From Legionella maceachernii (GTDB lineage: Bacteria > Pseudomonadota > Gammaproteobacteria > Legionellales > Legionellaceae): DNA of 64,000 nucleotides. The DNA lies in contig NZ_FUXJ01000003.1 of NCBI RefSeq assembly GCF_900167045.1, forward strand, positions 212,578-276,577, in the 5' to 3' direction. Shown piece by piece: positions 1 to 9,153 of this stretch (positions are counted from its first letter, which is position 1; the number at the start of each line of letters is the position of its first letter). The notes below the pieces were generated by a model that was not told the origin of the DNA, ran no database searches, and worked only from the letters and a program-made list of their open reading frames with translations. Made by a program: the position numbers and the translations under genes.

Positions 1-1
1 G

Positions 2-127
2 GTGACTTTAGAGCTCAGTGCAAAAGGAGGCCACGTGGGTTTCATCATGGGTAATCTGCCCGGTAAGCCTGTTTATTGGTTAGAGCAAAGAATTCCTGAT
101 TATCTTAGTCAGGTGTTTGTGGTGTGA
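2..127 (+). CDS. C-terminal end of a YheT-like alpha/beta hydrolase (partial)
   Basis: The window opens inside a plus-strand reading frame that stops at the TGA at 125-127. The 41 visible residues contain the GGHVGF motif followed by a YWLE.RIP segment near the C-terminus. That combination is typical of the YheT/EMB8 family of alpha/beta hydrolases, where the histidine of GGHVGF is the catalytic histidine. Only the tail is present, so the nucleophile and the start are outside the window. The physiological substrate of this family is poorly defined. The next gene lies on the opposite strand and converges on it. Confidence 0.6.
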   Translation: MTLELSAKGGHVGFIMGNLPGKPVYWLEQRIPDYLSQVFVV

Positions 128-182
128 GGGGCTCAAAAACCGGATAATCCGTCATTGCCCCCACTGCGGTTATTCAGAGGTG

Positions 183-3100
183 TTAAGAAAGAGCCAGAAT
201 TTCGCGATTTTCCGCTTCAATTAACTGGTCAAGCATGGCCGAAGTGCGACGGCTAAAAAAGCCCGCGCGAAGCACCCTTTCTGAATCACTTTCCTCAATG
301 AGTTGCGTCAGTGTTTTGCTGCTATTGATTTCATCGGTTATTTTTTTAACTAAACATGCAATAGCTGCTGTTTTGCCATCTTTACGCTTATGATTCATCG
401 AAAAGAAGCTCTCTTTTTCCTCTGCTAAGGTCTGTGAATGAGCGGCCAACTTATCAAGCGCTGTTTTGAAAAAACCATGTTGTTGGGTACGAATCTGGGT
501 ACGTAAACGCGCTCGTAATTCCGCAATCTGCAAATCTTTATTGCTCACTTGTCGCTGAAGCTCTCCATTATCCCTCTCTTTATTGGAAAGCTGCCGGCGA
601 AGCTCCTCTTGTTCCTTCCCTAAAGTGGTGTACTGTTGCCTAAGCTCGGATAATTCTGTCTTTTGGCTCTCATGCTCCGATCGAAGAGTGGCTAATTTCT
701 CGCCACGAGCCTCATGCAGTTGCTGAAGTTTAAACAGGTCTTCTTCGCGAGCTTTGCATTGTAAACGAAGATCAGTGATTTCCCTTTCCTGACGACTACG
801 CTGTGAAAGATGAGTGCTTACTTCGAGAGCGCGGGTCTCGCACAGTTGCCGCTGAGCTTGTAATTCTTCTGCAACAAGCTGGTGCTGCTTACTAAGAGCG
901 ATGTGTTTCTCGTCTTGAACCTGACGTAATCGCAAAAGTTCGGCCTGTTCTTCTTCCAAGCGCATCTTATGGAGCTGTAATTCTCTAAGTTCTTCTTTCA
1001 GCTTTTGACATTGGAAGCTCAGCTGCTCATGGTCATGATTTTTTTGCAAAAATTGCTGACGAAGCGATTCGATTTCTTGAAGTTTGGCCAAATTATCTTT
1101 TCTTAGCGTATCGAGGGTTTGATTTATTTCAATCAGCTTTTGATCTCGTTCTAAAGTGGCTGCCTTTTGCCGCTCATTGCTTTCAGAGAGGCATTTTGTT
1201 TCTTCTTCTTTAATTTGAAGCTGTCTTAATAAAACGGATTTCTCTGATGTCAATCTCTGACCCGTTTCAGCAAAAAATTTTGATTGGGTTTCGGCGGACT
1301 CTAGCCTCACTGTAAGTTGTTCAATGGCTAGTTTGTCTTCATCCATTAGGAAATGTCGTTCATCCACATGAACGAGATCTTCCGAGGACATTTCTTGTGG
1401 TGTTTTTCCTGCGGTATTTTTAGCGTTGGGATTGGCATTAATAGAAAGCAAATTATCGCGTAATTTTTGGGCTTTGCTAAGATGGGCTTGGAGTTGTTTT
1501 CGTTCAGTAGTATTGCTTGCTACTTCTAAACGTACTTGTAATTGAGTACATATCAGATAAGCAAGATGTAAAGCCGTATTGCCTTTTTCATCCCTGCTAT
1601 TGTTTGGATTAACTAAAGTGCGCAAATGCGATAACTCAGTATCGGTGCAATTGGCATAGAGCCTAACTATTTGTTGAGGTCGCAATTGCAGTTGGCTTAA
1701 ATGAATAGCAATGCGATGAGGTTCTATTTTTTGAATTTTTGCTCCACCAAATTCGACCAATAATTGTAAGCTGGTTGGAGAAAGCGCTTGCAGCGGGTGA
1801 TGACCACAGCGGCGATTTAAGAAATCATGAACACCTTGTCTTCCTTCTTGTGCTAACTGGAATAGTTTTTCAGGGGAAGCATTAAAATCCATCGCGCCAA
1901 CATCACGTGTATTGATATAAATAGTGCGCTCATTATCGGTGCTTTCCAAATGAGTATGCTCTTGATGATAAAGCAGAGAACTAATCAGTGCTGAGAAATA
2001 GCCAAACCCGCCATCAATTTTTTTAGCTGCGGCTTTAATTCCGCGTTCAAATTCAAGTTTTTCATCCGGGGTAGCAAGGTAGAATCCGAGGACATTTGGA
2101 TTATACGTTTGCTGTTTGCTGCTCATGTCTTTATCAAAAGCGCGCACAGGATAGTTATCCATGACGCCGCCATCGATCAAATCAACATCCACATAGTCTG
2201 GGTGAATCTCGCGTGTGAAATCTCCTCCTTTTTCTACCCGGATATAGTATTTATGGGGTCTAAAGGCGATAGGAAAGGACATTGAAGCCCTAATCGCGTC
2301 AGCCACTATGGCGTTAGGCGTCTCCTTCGCTGAAAACCACACCGCATGTGCACGGTTCACATCGGTTGCCACCACACGCAGATCTTTAAACCCCGCATCG
2401 GCTAAATCTTGGAAAGTGACTAACTCAGGGTGCTCTTGCAAGAAGGTGCTGAGTTTTGAATCTTTAATTTTGTCTTTGATTCTTGCTCTAATCCAATCTA
2501 AGAATAAATCCCCCTTCATAATGCCTTTATTCACGGTAATGGTGTCAATCAGTGCTTTTGCTTTGCTTACATCACCAGGAGAAAGTGCGGTCCATAAAGC
2601 ACCACTAGCAATCCCACTTGAAAAATTGGCAATGAGGCGTTCTAAAGCTTCTTTTTGTTGGTTAAAAGCGGGATCGATTGGATCAACAAAGTCGAGTAAA
2701 TTCACTTTCCCCATGATTTGCTCGAATTCGTTTTCATCATAGTTTAAAGCGATTAATCCTGCTGTGATTGCACCGGCTGAAGCACCAGCAACAGCGTCTA
2801 TCTCTTCAAGTTTAAAGAGGCCTTTTTGTATCGCTTCTTTAATGGCATAAGGATAGGCAGCCCCTTTTACGCCTCCTCCTCGGATAGCGAGCTTTGTGTA
2901 TTTACCCGTAGCGGAGGTGTGTAGTGCAGATTCTGGCTCAAGCGAAGGGTGAGTGAGGTTTTTTAATCGGGCTTTAATCGTGGGATTTTCGGTTAAGTGT
3001 TCTGGCAAATTTCCTTCTGCATCAGGAATTGTAAAATCAGCACCATAATAATTGAAGAGAGTAAAAAAATTGGATTGCTCGGTTGCTGCAGCATAATGAA

Positions 3101-3911
3101 CTGCTGTTTTTCCAGTTTCATCCTGAAAATTGGGATTCGCTTTTTCCTTGAGAAGTAAAGCGGCGATATGCGGTTTTTTTCGTATAATGGCCACACTTAG
3201 CCAAGTGGGCTCAAGAGACACGCCTGAATCAAGAAGTTTTTTAATAAACAAGGCATGATCAGTATTTTCTTGCGCTGTGAAGATTAATTGTTCTGCCCAT
3301 TTTTTTCTAATATGGATGTCCGCTTGTTGGAGTAATTCTTTATTTAAGAGGCCATTGAGGACAGAAAAATGATTCGCTTTAAGAGCGAGTTCGACTAGAT
3401 CGATGTAGTTATTAAGATTAATTTTTTCATGAAAAGCCTCAAAAAAAACGCAGACCGCAGTAGGATGATTTTCTATCAGTACCTCTTTAAGTAATGCTAA
3501 TTTTCTCTCTTCGGGAATATAAGGCACAAGAGCATTAAGAAACTCCCGAGGAAGATTGTTTTTTAGAGCAAAAATAACAATATCTGAAAAAGCCACCTCT
3601 GCTCGCCAATTTTCTTTATTTTCAGTAGCCAATAAATGAAGTATTTCTTGGATTCGGGCTAAGTATATGCCACGAAGGGAATCAGGTGCAGTATGGTATT
3701 TATTGACTAGGTAAACGAGCGGGAAAAGATTAGCCCCTTCTTTTTGGTTTGTGGCAAATTGATGGTGCAGTAGCGCACTTAGAACAGATTCCTTCGTAGA
3801 AACTTTTGCATCTTGCGCGCAGGTTGTAAGCTGCTGTTTTAGATCTTCAGGTTTACAGGTATTTAGAAGGGTGAGTAGTTTTGCGCCAGCGCTATAGGAT
3901 AAATTAGCCAT
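183..3911 (-). CDS. ankyrin / patatin-like phospholipase / coiled-coil protein, candidate secreted effector
   Basis: This is a 1242-residue multidomain protein. Residues about 1-340 are helical with ankyrin-type repeats (a TGKTAVHYAA segment followed by YYGADF). Residues about 340-600 form a patatin domain: oxyanion loop RGGGVKG near 344, nucleophile motif GASAGA with the serine near 378, and DGGVMDNYP near 580 supplying the Asp of the Ser-Asp dyad. A second ankyrin-like stretch (GNTALHLAY, then NANPNAKN) follows, and about 855-1140 is a long Glu/Gln/Arg-rich coiled coil. All patatin catalytic motifs are intact, so lipid acyl hydrolase activity is expected. Patatin effectors (VpdA-C, ExoU) are known in this lifestyle. 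Combining ankyrin repeats and a long coiled coil with the lipase suggests action on a host membrane, which is inference. It starts at ATG 3911 and is monocistronic. Confidence 0.8.
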   Translation of the reverse strand: MANLSYSAGAKLLTLLNTCKPEDLKQQLTTCAQDAKVSTKESVLSALLHHQFATNQKEGANLFPLVYLVNKYHTAPDSLRGIYLARIQEILHLLATENKENWRAEVAFSDIVIFALKNNLPREFLNALVPYIPEERKLALLKEVLIENHPTAVCVFFEAFHEKINLNNYIDLVELALKANHFSVLNGLLNKELLQQADIHIRKKWAEQLIFTAQENTDHALFIKKLLDSGVSLEPTWLSVAIIRKKPHIAALLLKEKANPNFQDETGKTAVHYAAATEQSNFFTLFNYYGADFTIPDAEGNLPEHLTENPTIKARLKNLTHPSLEPESALHTSATGKYTKLAIRGGGVKGAAYPYAIKEAIQKGLFKLEEIDAVAGASAGAITAGLIALNYDENEFEQIMGKVNLLDFVDPIDPAFNQQKEALERLIANFSSGIASGALWTALSPGDVSKAKALIDTITVNKGIMKGDLFLDWIRARIKDKIKDSKLSTFLQEHPELVTFQDLADAGFKDLRVVATDVNRAHAVWFSAKETPNAIVADAIRASMSFPIAFRPHKYYIRVEKGGDFTREIHPDYVDVDLIDGGVMDNYPVRAFDKDMSSKQQTYNPNVLGFYLATPDEKLEFERGIKAAAKKIDGGFGYFSALISSLLYHQEHTHLESTDNERTIYINTRDVGAMDFNASPEKLFQLAQEGRQGVHDFLNRRCGHHPLQALSPTSLQLLVEFGGAKIQKIEPHRIAIHLSQLQLRPQQIVRLYANCTDTELSHLRTLVNPNNSRDEKGNTALHLAYLICTQLQVRLEVASNTTERKQLQAHLSKAQKLRDNLLSINANPNAKNTAGKTPQEMSSEDLVHVDERHFLMDEDKLAIEQLTVRLESAETQSKFFAETGQRLTSEKSVLLRQLQIKEEETKCLSESNERQKAATLERDQKLIEINQTLDTLRKDNLAKLQEIESLRQQFLQKNHDHEQLSFQCQKLKEELRELQLHKMRLEEEQAELLRLRQVQDEKHIALSKQHQLVAEELQAQRQLCETRALEVSTHLSQRSRQEREITDLRLQCKAREEDLFKLQQLHEARGEKLATLRSEHESQKTELSELRQQYTTLGKEQEELRRQLSNKERDNGELQRQVSNKDLQIAELRARLRTQIRTQQHGFFKTALDKLAAHSQTLAEEKESFFSMNHKRKDGKTAAIACLVKKITDEINSSKTLTQLIEESDSERVLRAGFFSRRTSAMLDQLIEAENREILALS

Positions 3912-4209
3912 CGGACCACCAAATAAAAGTCAAAATGGCGACATATTACTACATGTTTACAAAATTAGTCCACACTATGTTGATTTTCGATAATTAGATG
4001 AAAATAAGAACAATAATAAGTTGTCGTGTTCCAGGGCTCTTAAGAAGGTAAAAATCGAGCCAATGAAGCTATTAGGCTGAATAACCCAGCCTCCTTCCCT
4101 TGCATCGGCCCGCTTGTCGCCGGCGGAGAAATTAAGGATAAGGAGGTGGTGTTATTGATGCACCTGATTTGTATCTGCTTTGAAAGCCAAATTCAATCAG
4201 TACTAGCTA

Positions 4210-4803
4210 TTAGTGAGGAACAAGGTTGCTTCTTTCTTCAGGCTGCGATGAAGAGGGAAAGCAATCCGCGAAGCAGTCACTTACTGCAGAAACAACAGTA
4301 GCTCCACCGCGAGTAAAGATCGAAGCAACTGCCAGAGGGGTTGCAATAGCAGCGATTAAAACCAATGCAGCAGCGGCGATAGCACATCCAATAGTAGCTA
4401 ATGCTGCAATACCACCTACAACGGCTGCACCTTTCGCAGTCTTTGCAGCGTCTTTATTAAAAATACCAATAACACCCGCGCCTGTTGCAAAGAGTAAACT
4501 TACTGCGGATACAGCAGCCGCTACCGCAGCGCCGATTGCAATAACACCAGCAACAATCCCTAAAGTTAGGGGGATAGTCACAGGTCCTGCCACAGTCCCT
4601 GCTAGGTCCTGACCACTTTTATAAGGAGTAAAAAATCCAGGGCGATTCTTGTATTTCTCTATTGCAATTTTCCATAATCTTTCTTGCGCTTCCTCCTTCG
4701 CCGCTCCCTCGCCAGACATAGCTGTTATTGCGAGAGCCCTTATTTCCTCAAAAGTTAGTTCTGTTGATTCAGATGGTATAGAACGGTCTTGCCTTGTTTG
4801 CAT
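4210..4803 (-). CDS. small Gly/Ala-rich membrane protein, unknown function
   Basis: I do not recognise this 197-residue protein. Residues about 1-65 are polar and charged, with a short helical segment (LTFEEIRALAITAMSGEG). From about residue 68 to 170 there are three long, very Ala/Gly/Val/Ile-rich hydrophobic stretches split by a short charged NKDAAKTAKG linker, then a polar Cys/Ser/Pro-containing tail. No signal peptide is visible. Soluble head, hydrophobic hairpins and polar tail is a layout often seen in membrane-inserting effectors of Legionellales, but that is inference from composition only. The opposite strand also carries an open frame, a by-product of the GC-biased Ala codons. Confidence 0.6.
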   Translation of the reverse strand: MQTRQDRSIPSESTELTFEEIRALAITAMSGEGAAKEEAQERLWKIAIEKYKNRPGFFTPYKSGQDLAGTVAGPVTIPLTLGIVAGVIAIGAAVAAAVSAVSLLFATGAGVIGIFNKDAAKTAKGAAVVGGIAALATIGCAIAAAALVLIAAIATPLAVASIFTRGGATVVSAVSDCFADCFPSSSQPEERSNLVPH

Positions 4804-4910
4804 ACTTAAACTCCATTCGTGGTTAAAATTTTCCCATTATACAAAAAAATCACTCATTGTTCAATCCATAGGAATAAAAAAAGAATTTTGCACTATTTTG
4901 AGCACATTAT

Positions 4911-6242
4911 CTACGTCTTAAATTCCCTTGTCAGCTGGATTGCCATTTCGAGGGATTGTTCGTAATTGAGCCGCGGGTCAACCAGACTTCGGTAAGCATG
5001 CTTTAAATCGTCCTCATTCAAACCCCGGGCTCCGCCAATGCATTCAGTGACATTATCACCCGTTAGTTCAAAGTGAACCCCGCCTAGATAACTGCTCATC
5101 TCATGATGAATTTTAACCGCTTGGCGTAGCTCGCTTAAGATGTTATCGAAGTGTCTGGTTTTAATGCCATCCGCTGTGGTTTCGGTATTGCCGTGCATGG
5201 GATCGCATGACCAGGTCACTGGGCATTTGGTTTCACGTACGATATCAATGAGAGGAGGTAGTAATTTATCAATTTGTTTCGCACCTAAGCGCGTGATCAG
5301 TAACAAACGGCCTTCTTGATGTTCCGGATTTAAAATCTGGATGATTTCTTTTAACCATTCTTTTGTAGCATTTGGTCCTACTTTTATACCAATCGGATTT
5401 TGGACACCACGAAAAAATTCCACGTGTGCGCTATCCACTTTTGCAGTGCGCATGCCAATCCAAGGGAGATGGGCAGATAAGTCATACCACAGACCATCAT
5501 GCAAATGGCGAGTTAAGGCTTGTTCATAATGCAAATGCAAAGCCTCATGGGAAGTGTAGAAATCTACCTTATTAAGGTTGCTAGAGCGAAAGCCATCGAT
5601 CGCTTCAATAAACTCCAGTGATTCTGTCAAGGAGCGTACCATATCATGGTACTCATCGGCCTGAGGAGAGTGTTCTACAAAGCGTAGATCCCAGCGTTGC
5701 GGGTAGTTTAAATCAGCAAAGCCACCATCAAGCAATGCACGAACAAAGTTAAGCGTCATTGCTGCACAGCTATAACCTTGAAGCATCAATTTAGGATTAG
5801 GGAGGCGGGAGGCAGCATCGAATTGTTGAGAGTTTATCAAGTCACCCCGATAACTGGGCAGCGTGACGCCATTAATTGTTTCTTGGTCAGAAGAGCGTGG
5901 TTTAGCATATTGCCCCGCAATACGCCCAATTCGGACAATTGGTTTTCTCATTCCGTAAATCAAGATGAGACTCATTTGCAGCAAAATTTTAAGCTTGTTA
6001 CTAATGATGTCTGAGCGACAGTCACTAAACGATTCAGCGCAATCACCACCTTGTAGAATAAACGCTTCACCCCGACCCGCCTTTGCAATGGCTCGCTTTA
6101 AATTTTTAACTTCGCCCGAGGTGACGAGGGGGGGAAGTTGACTTAATTGTTCAACGACGCGCTCGAGTTGATTTTGATCTGGATAGGTAGCGGCTTGTTC
6201 ATAGGAGAACTGCTGCCATGAAGTAAGCGACCATGCCCGCAT
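4911..6242 (-). CDS. 3-deoxy-7-phosphoheptulonate synthase, class II (DAHP synthase)
   Basis: The enzyme condenses phosphoenolpyruvate with erythrose 4-phosphate in the first step of the shikimate pathway. The 443 residues match the class II (plant/mycobacterial type) family over full length: the FILQGGDCAESF segment near residue 73, RIGRIAGQYAKPRS near 120, GVHFELTGDNVTECIGG near 390 and the C-terminal YRSLVDPRLNYEQ block. It is unrelated in sequence to the class I AroF/G/H enzymes of E. coli. It stands alone; aroC, the last enzyme of the pathway, is about 53 kb away in this window. The start at ATG 6242 fits the family N-terminus (W.L.SW.....QQ.TYPD). Confidence 0.93.
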   Translation of the reverse strand: MRAWSLTSWQQFSYEQAATYPDQNQLERVVEQLSQLPPLVTSGEVKNLKRAIAKAGRGEAFILQGGDCAESFSDCRSDIISNKLKILLQMSLILIYGMRKPIVRIGRIAGQYAKPRSSDQETINGVTLPSYRGDLINSQQFDAASRLPNPKLMLQGYSCAAMTLNFVRALLDGGFADLNYPQRWDLRFVEHSPQADEYHDMVRSLTESLEFIEAIDGFRSSNLNKVDFYTSHEALHLHYEQALTRHLHDGLWYDLSAHLPWIGMRTAKVDSAHVEFFRGVQNPIGIKVGPNATKEWLKEIIQILNPEHQEGRLLLITRLGAKQIDKLLPPLIDIVRETKCPVTWSCDPMHGNTETTADGIKTRHFDNILSELRQAVKIHHEMSSYLGGVHFELTGDNVTECIGGARGLNEDDLKHAYRSLVDPRLNYEQSLEMAIQLTREFKT

Positions 6243-6353
6243 AAAACAAAACCTCTTGATTATCTATAATACTGAGTATGCGATGAATGAACACTTCACG
6301 CAAGTGAATGCGTTGCTTTTCATTCTCTAAAGATAAAATTCCCGTGAATTGCA

Positions 6354-6380
6354 CTTGAATTTTTCTTATTAGTCCCCAAC
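6354..6380 (+). promoter_or_regulatory. sigma32-type heat-shock promoter of grpE
   Basis: CTTGAA at 6354-6359 is followed after 14 bases by CCCCAAC at 6374-6380. This fits the sigma32 (RpoH) pattern CTTGAA-N(13-17)-CCCCAT closely. It ends 29 bases upstream of the grpE ATG at 6410, a sensible distance for a short leader, and grpE is a classical RpoH target. Confidence 0.7.
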
Positions 6381-6409
6381 TACACTGACCAATATTTTTG
6401 GAGACTCCT

Positions 6410-7033
6410 ATGAATAAAGATAAGAGCAAAGATTGGCGAAAAATAAAAAAAGAAAGTGAATTAGACGAAATGGAATCCAGCGAAGAAGAAAGGGAAGACG
6501 ACGAAGAAGGCGGTGCTTCGGGTGGTGAAGCAGCTTTAGAGCATCCGAGCTACGCTGTTTTAGAAGAGAAATTAACCTTGGCCGAGCAACAAGCGCATGA
6601 AAACTGGGAAAAAGCGGTTCGCGCTATGGCTGAATTAGAAAATGTTCGTCGTCGCGCTGAGCGCGATGTGGCTAATGCTCATCGCTACGGTCTCGAGAAG
6701 CTAATTCATGGTTTTTTACCCGTGATCGATAGTCTTGAACAAGCATTACAACTTGCTGAAAAACATGCGGATGAAAGCATGCGTGAAGGATTATCACTGA
6801 CAATAAAATTGTTTATGGACGCATTGAAAAAGCTCGAGGTTGAACAAATTGATCCGCTTGGTGCTGTCTTTAATCCCCAAGAGCATGAAGCGATGTCAAT
6901 GCAAGAAGCGAAAGACGCTGAACCCAATACGGTGCTGGCAGTGTTTCAAAAAGGATACAAATTAAATGACCGAGTGATTCGTCCAGCAAGGGTGATTGTT
7001 GCTAAGCCAAAACCGATAAACGAAAAAGCTTGA
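6410..7033 (+). CDS. grpE: GrpE, nucleotide exchange factor for DnaK
   Basis: GrpE releases ADP from DnaK and so resets the Hsp70 cycle in the cytoplasm. The protein has an acidic, Glu-rich N-terminus (to about residue 45), a long helical region containing AMAELENVRRRAERD, and the C-terminal beta domain with FNPQEHEAMS and VFQKGYKLNDRVIRPA, all diagnostic. I place the start at ATG 6410 because GGAG at 6400-6403 is correctly spaced. A TTG at 6398 would extend it by four residues with no better Shine-Dalgarno. The 207-residue product is normal (E. coli 197). It is followed by dnaK and dnaJ, and its stop codon overlaps the dnaK promoter. Confidence 0.96.
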   Translation: MNKDKSKDWRKIKKESELDEMESSEEEREDDEEGGASGGEAALEHPSYAVLEEKLTLAEQQAHENWEKAVRAMAELENVRRRAERDVANAHRYGLEKLIHGFLPVIDSLEQALQLAEKHADESMREGLSLTIKLFMDALKKLEVEQIDPLGAVFNPQEHEAMSMQEAKDAEPNTVLAVFQKGYKLNDRVIRPARVIVAKPKPINEKA

Positions 7034-7057
7034 AATTAGCAAACGTCATCCCCATAT
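7029..7057 (+). promoter_or_regulatory. sigma32-type heat-shock promoter of dnaK
   Basis: CTTGAAA at 7029-7035 and CCCCATAT at 7050-7057 are separated by 15 bases when counted from CTTGAA. This is a near-perfect RpoH promoter. The -35 element contains the TGA stop codon of grpE (7031-7033). The -10 element ends 39 bases before the dnaK start, so dnaK has its own heat-inducible promoter besides read-through from grpE. Confidence 0.8.
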
Positions 7058-7096
7058 GAGAAACATTGCAATAAATACATAGATTGGAGCAAGATA

Positions 7097-9040
7097 ATGG
7101 CAAAAATTATTGGAATCGACTTAGGCACCACAAACTCTTGTGTGGCGATAATGGAAGGCGATAAACCACGTGTGATTGAAAATAATGAAGGTCATCGTAC
7201 GACTCCTTCGATCGTTGCTTACACGAATGATGACGAAATTTTAGTGGGGCAAGCTGCTAAACGCCAAGCGGTAACCAATCCAGATAATACGCTTTACGCA
7301 GTTAAACGCTTAATTGGACGCCGATATGATGATCCTGTGGTCCAAAAAGACATCAAAATGGTTCCTTACAAAATCATTAAAGCCGATAATGGTGATGCGT
7401 GGGTACGTGTGAAAGGTCAAGATAAGGCGCCTCCGCAAATTTCTGCTGAAGTATTACGCAAGATGAAAAAAACAGCCGAAGATTACTTGGGCGAACTTGT
7501 GACAGAAGCGGTCATTACTGTACCTGCTTATTTCAACGACTCACAACGCCAAGCGACTAAAGATGCTGGGCGTATCGCTGGTTTAGAGGTCAAACGGATC
7601 ATTAACGAACCTACAGCTGCAGCCCTTGCTTATGGTATGGATAAAAAGCGCGGTGATTCCGTCATTGCAGTCTATGATCTGGGTGGTGGTACTTTTGATA
7701 TTTCCATTATTGAAATCGCTGAAGTGGATGGTGAACATCAATTCGAGGTGTTAGCAACTAATGGCGATACTTTCCTTGGTGGTGAGGATTTTGACTTAGC
7801 GTTGATTGAGTACTTAGCCGCTGAGTTTAAAAAAGACACTGGAATTGATTTGCACAATGATCCTTTAGCGCTGCAGCGTTTGAAAGAAGCAGCAGAAAAG
7901 GCCAAAATTGAGTTATCTTCTGCGCAGCAAACCGATGTCAATCTGCCTTATATCACTGCTGATGCTTCTGGGCCAAAACACTTAAACATCAAGTTAACTC
8001 GAGCCAAATTGGAATCACTCGTGGAAAAATTGGTTGAGCGTACGGTTGAGCCTTGCAAAATTGCATTAAAAGATGCTGGACTGAACGTTTCACAAATTAA
8101 CGAAGTGATTCTTGTCGGGGGACAAACTCGCATGCCAATGGTCCAAAAAACCGTACAAGATTTCTTTGGTAAAGAACCGCGTAAAGATGTTAACCCTGAT
8201 GAGGCTGTGGCTATTGGTGCTGCTATTCAAGCGGCTGTATTGTCAGGTGAAGTAAAAGACATCCTATTACTTGATGTTACACCACTGTCTTTAGGTATTG
8301 AAACCTTAGGTGGCGTCATGACTAAACTGATTGAAAAGAACACTACCATTCCAACAAAAGCCAATCAGGTATTTTCTACAGCAGATGATAGACAAACTGC
8401 CGTAACCGTACATGTATTGCAAGGGGAGAGAGAGCAAGCTTCCGCGAACAAATCGTTAGGTCGATTTGACTTAACCGATATTCCGCCTGCTCCCCGTGGC
8501 GTGCCTCAAATTGAGGTGACTTTTGATATTGATGCCAACGGTATCTTGAATGTTTCTGCTAAAGATAAAGCAACCGGTAAGGCACAGTCCATCGTCATTA
8601 AAGCATCAAGTGGTTTGAGCGAAGAAGAAGTTCAAGCCATGGTTAAAGATGCGCAGTCTCATGCAGAGGAAGATAAAAAATTCAAAGAGATGGCTGAACT
8701 TCGTAATCAAGCTGATGGTCTCATCCATAGCAGTGAAAAATCGCTGAAAGATTTAGAGAGCGAATTATCTGCAGAGGAAAAAACCAGTATAGAAAAAGCG
8801 ATTGCCGAGTTAAAAGAGGCGGTGAAAGGCAATGATAAAGCACTCATCGAAGATAAATTGAAAGTCTTAACCAATGCTTCTGGTAAAATGGCGGAACGCA
8901 TCTATGCAAAAAAATCAACTGAAAGTCAAACTGCAGCCCAAGAAGCCGCTCAAAGCGATCAGACCCAGCATGAAACTAAGGCTGAAGAAGGGGTGGTCGA
9001 TGCTGAGTTTGAGGAAGTTAAAGAAGAAGATAAGAAGTAA
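7097..9040 (+). CDS. dnaK: DnaK, Hsp70 chaperone
   Basis: This is the ATP-driven Hsp70 that binds unfolded segments together with DnaJ and GrpE. It has 647 residues (E. coli 638). The N-terminal actin-like ATPase starts with [13 protein letters not shown] and contains [13 protein letters not shown] near residue 196 and the VGGQTRMP signature near 343. The interdomain [11 protein letters not shown] linker, the substrate-binding domain and a helical lid follow, ending in an acidic EEVKEEDKK tail characteristic of proteobacterial DnaK. GGAG lies just upstream of ATG 7097. It sits between grpE and dnaJ in the usual order, under its own sigma32-type promoter. Confidence 0.98.
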   Translation: MAKIIGIDLGTTNSCVAIMEGDKPRVIENNEGHRTTPSIVAYTNDDEILVGQAAKRQAVTNPDNTLYAVKRLIGRRYDDPVVQKDIKMVPYKIIKADNGDAWVRVKGQDKAPPQISAEVLRKMKKTAEDYLGELVTEAVITVPAYFNDSQRQATKDAGRIAGLEVKRIINEPTAAALAYGMDKKRGDSVIAVYDLGGGTFDISIIEIAEVDGEHQFEVLATNGDTFLGGEDFDLALIEYLAAEFKKDTGIDLHNDPLALQRLKEAAEKAKIELSSAQQTDVNLPYITADASGPKHLNIKLTRAKLESLVEKLVERTVEPCKIALKDAGLNVSQINEVILVGGQTRMPMVQKTVQDFFGKEPRKDVNPDEAVAIGAAIQAAVLSGEVKDILLLDVTPLSLGIETLGGVMTKLIEKNTTIPTKANQVFSTADDRQTAVTVHVLQGEREQASANKSLGRFDLTDIPPAPRGVPQIEVTFDIDANGILNVSAKDKATGKAQSIVIKASSGLSEEEVQAMVKDAQSHAEEDKKFKEMAELRNQADGLIHSSEKSLKDLESELSAEEKTSIEKAIAELKEAVKGNDKALIEDKLKVLTNASGKMAERIYAKKSTESQTAAQEAAQSDQTQHETKAEEGVVDAEFEEVKEEDKK

Positions 9041-9071
9041 TACGTATTAAGTTATTAATGCGTATTGTGCC

Positions 9072-9096
9072 GTCCCGAACGAAGTGAGGGATCTCC
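9072..9096 (+). repeat. dispersed intergenic repeat copy (GTCCCGA..GAAGTGAGGGATCTCC type)
   Basis: The dnaK-dnaJ spacer holds a 25-base copy of a repeat that recurs at 23977-24006 (reverse), 24202-24231 and 41586-41613. The shared core is GTCCCGAGC.AAGCGAGGGACCTCC with a few substitutions per copy. All copies are intergenic. Related sequences are a familiar small repeat in several bacterial lineages; what they do is not known to me. Confidence 0.55.
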
Positions 9097-9153
9097 TAAC
9101 GAGGGGGTCCTTTGTTTCGCTTTGGATCCCTATTTTTAATTGGTGTTTGAGTT

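Noticed and set aside
2308-2742. Plus-strand open frame of 144 codons inside the patatin gene
   Set aside because: It is antisense to the conserved patatin domain and shows only compositional Ser/Leu richness.
4003-4020. CTTATT direct repeat upstream of the patatin gene (minus strand) as a PmrA box
   Set aside because: The half-sites lack the TTAA core and the spacing is 6 rather than 5 bases.
4226-4612. Plus-strand open frame of 128 codons
   Set aside because: It lies antisense to the Ala/Gly-rich membrane protein and its openness follows from that gene's codon composition.
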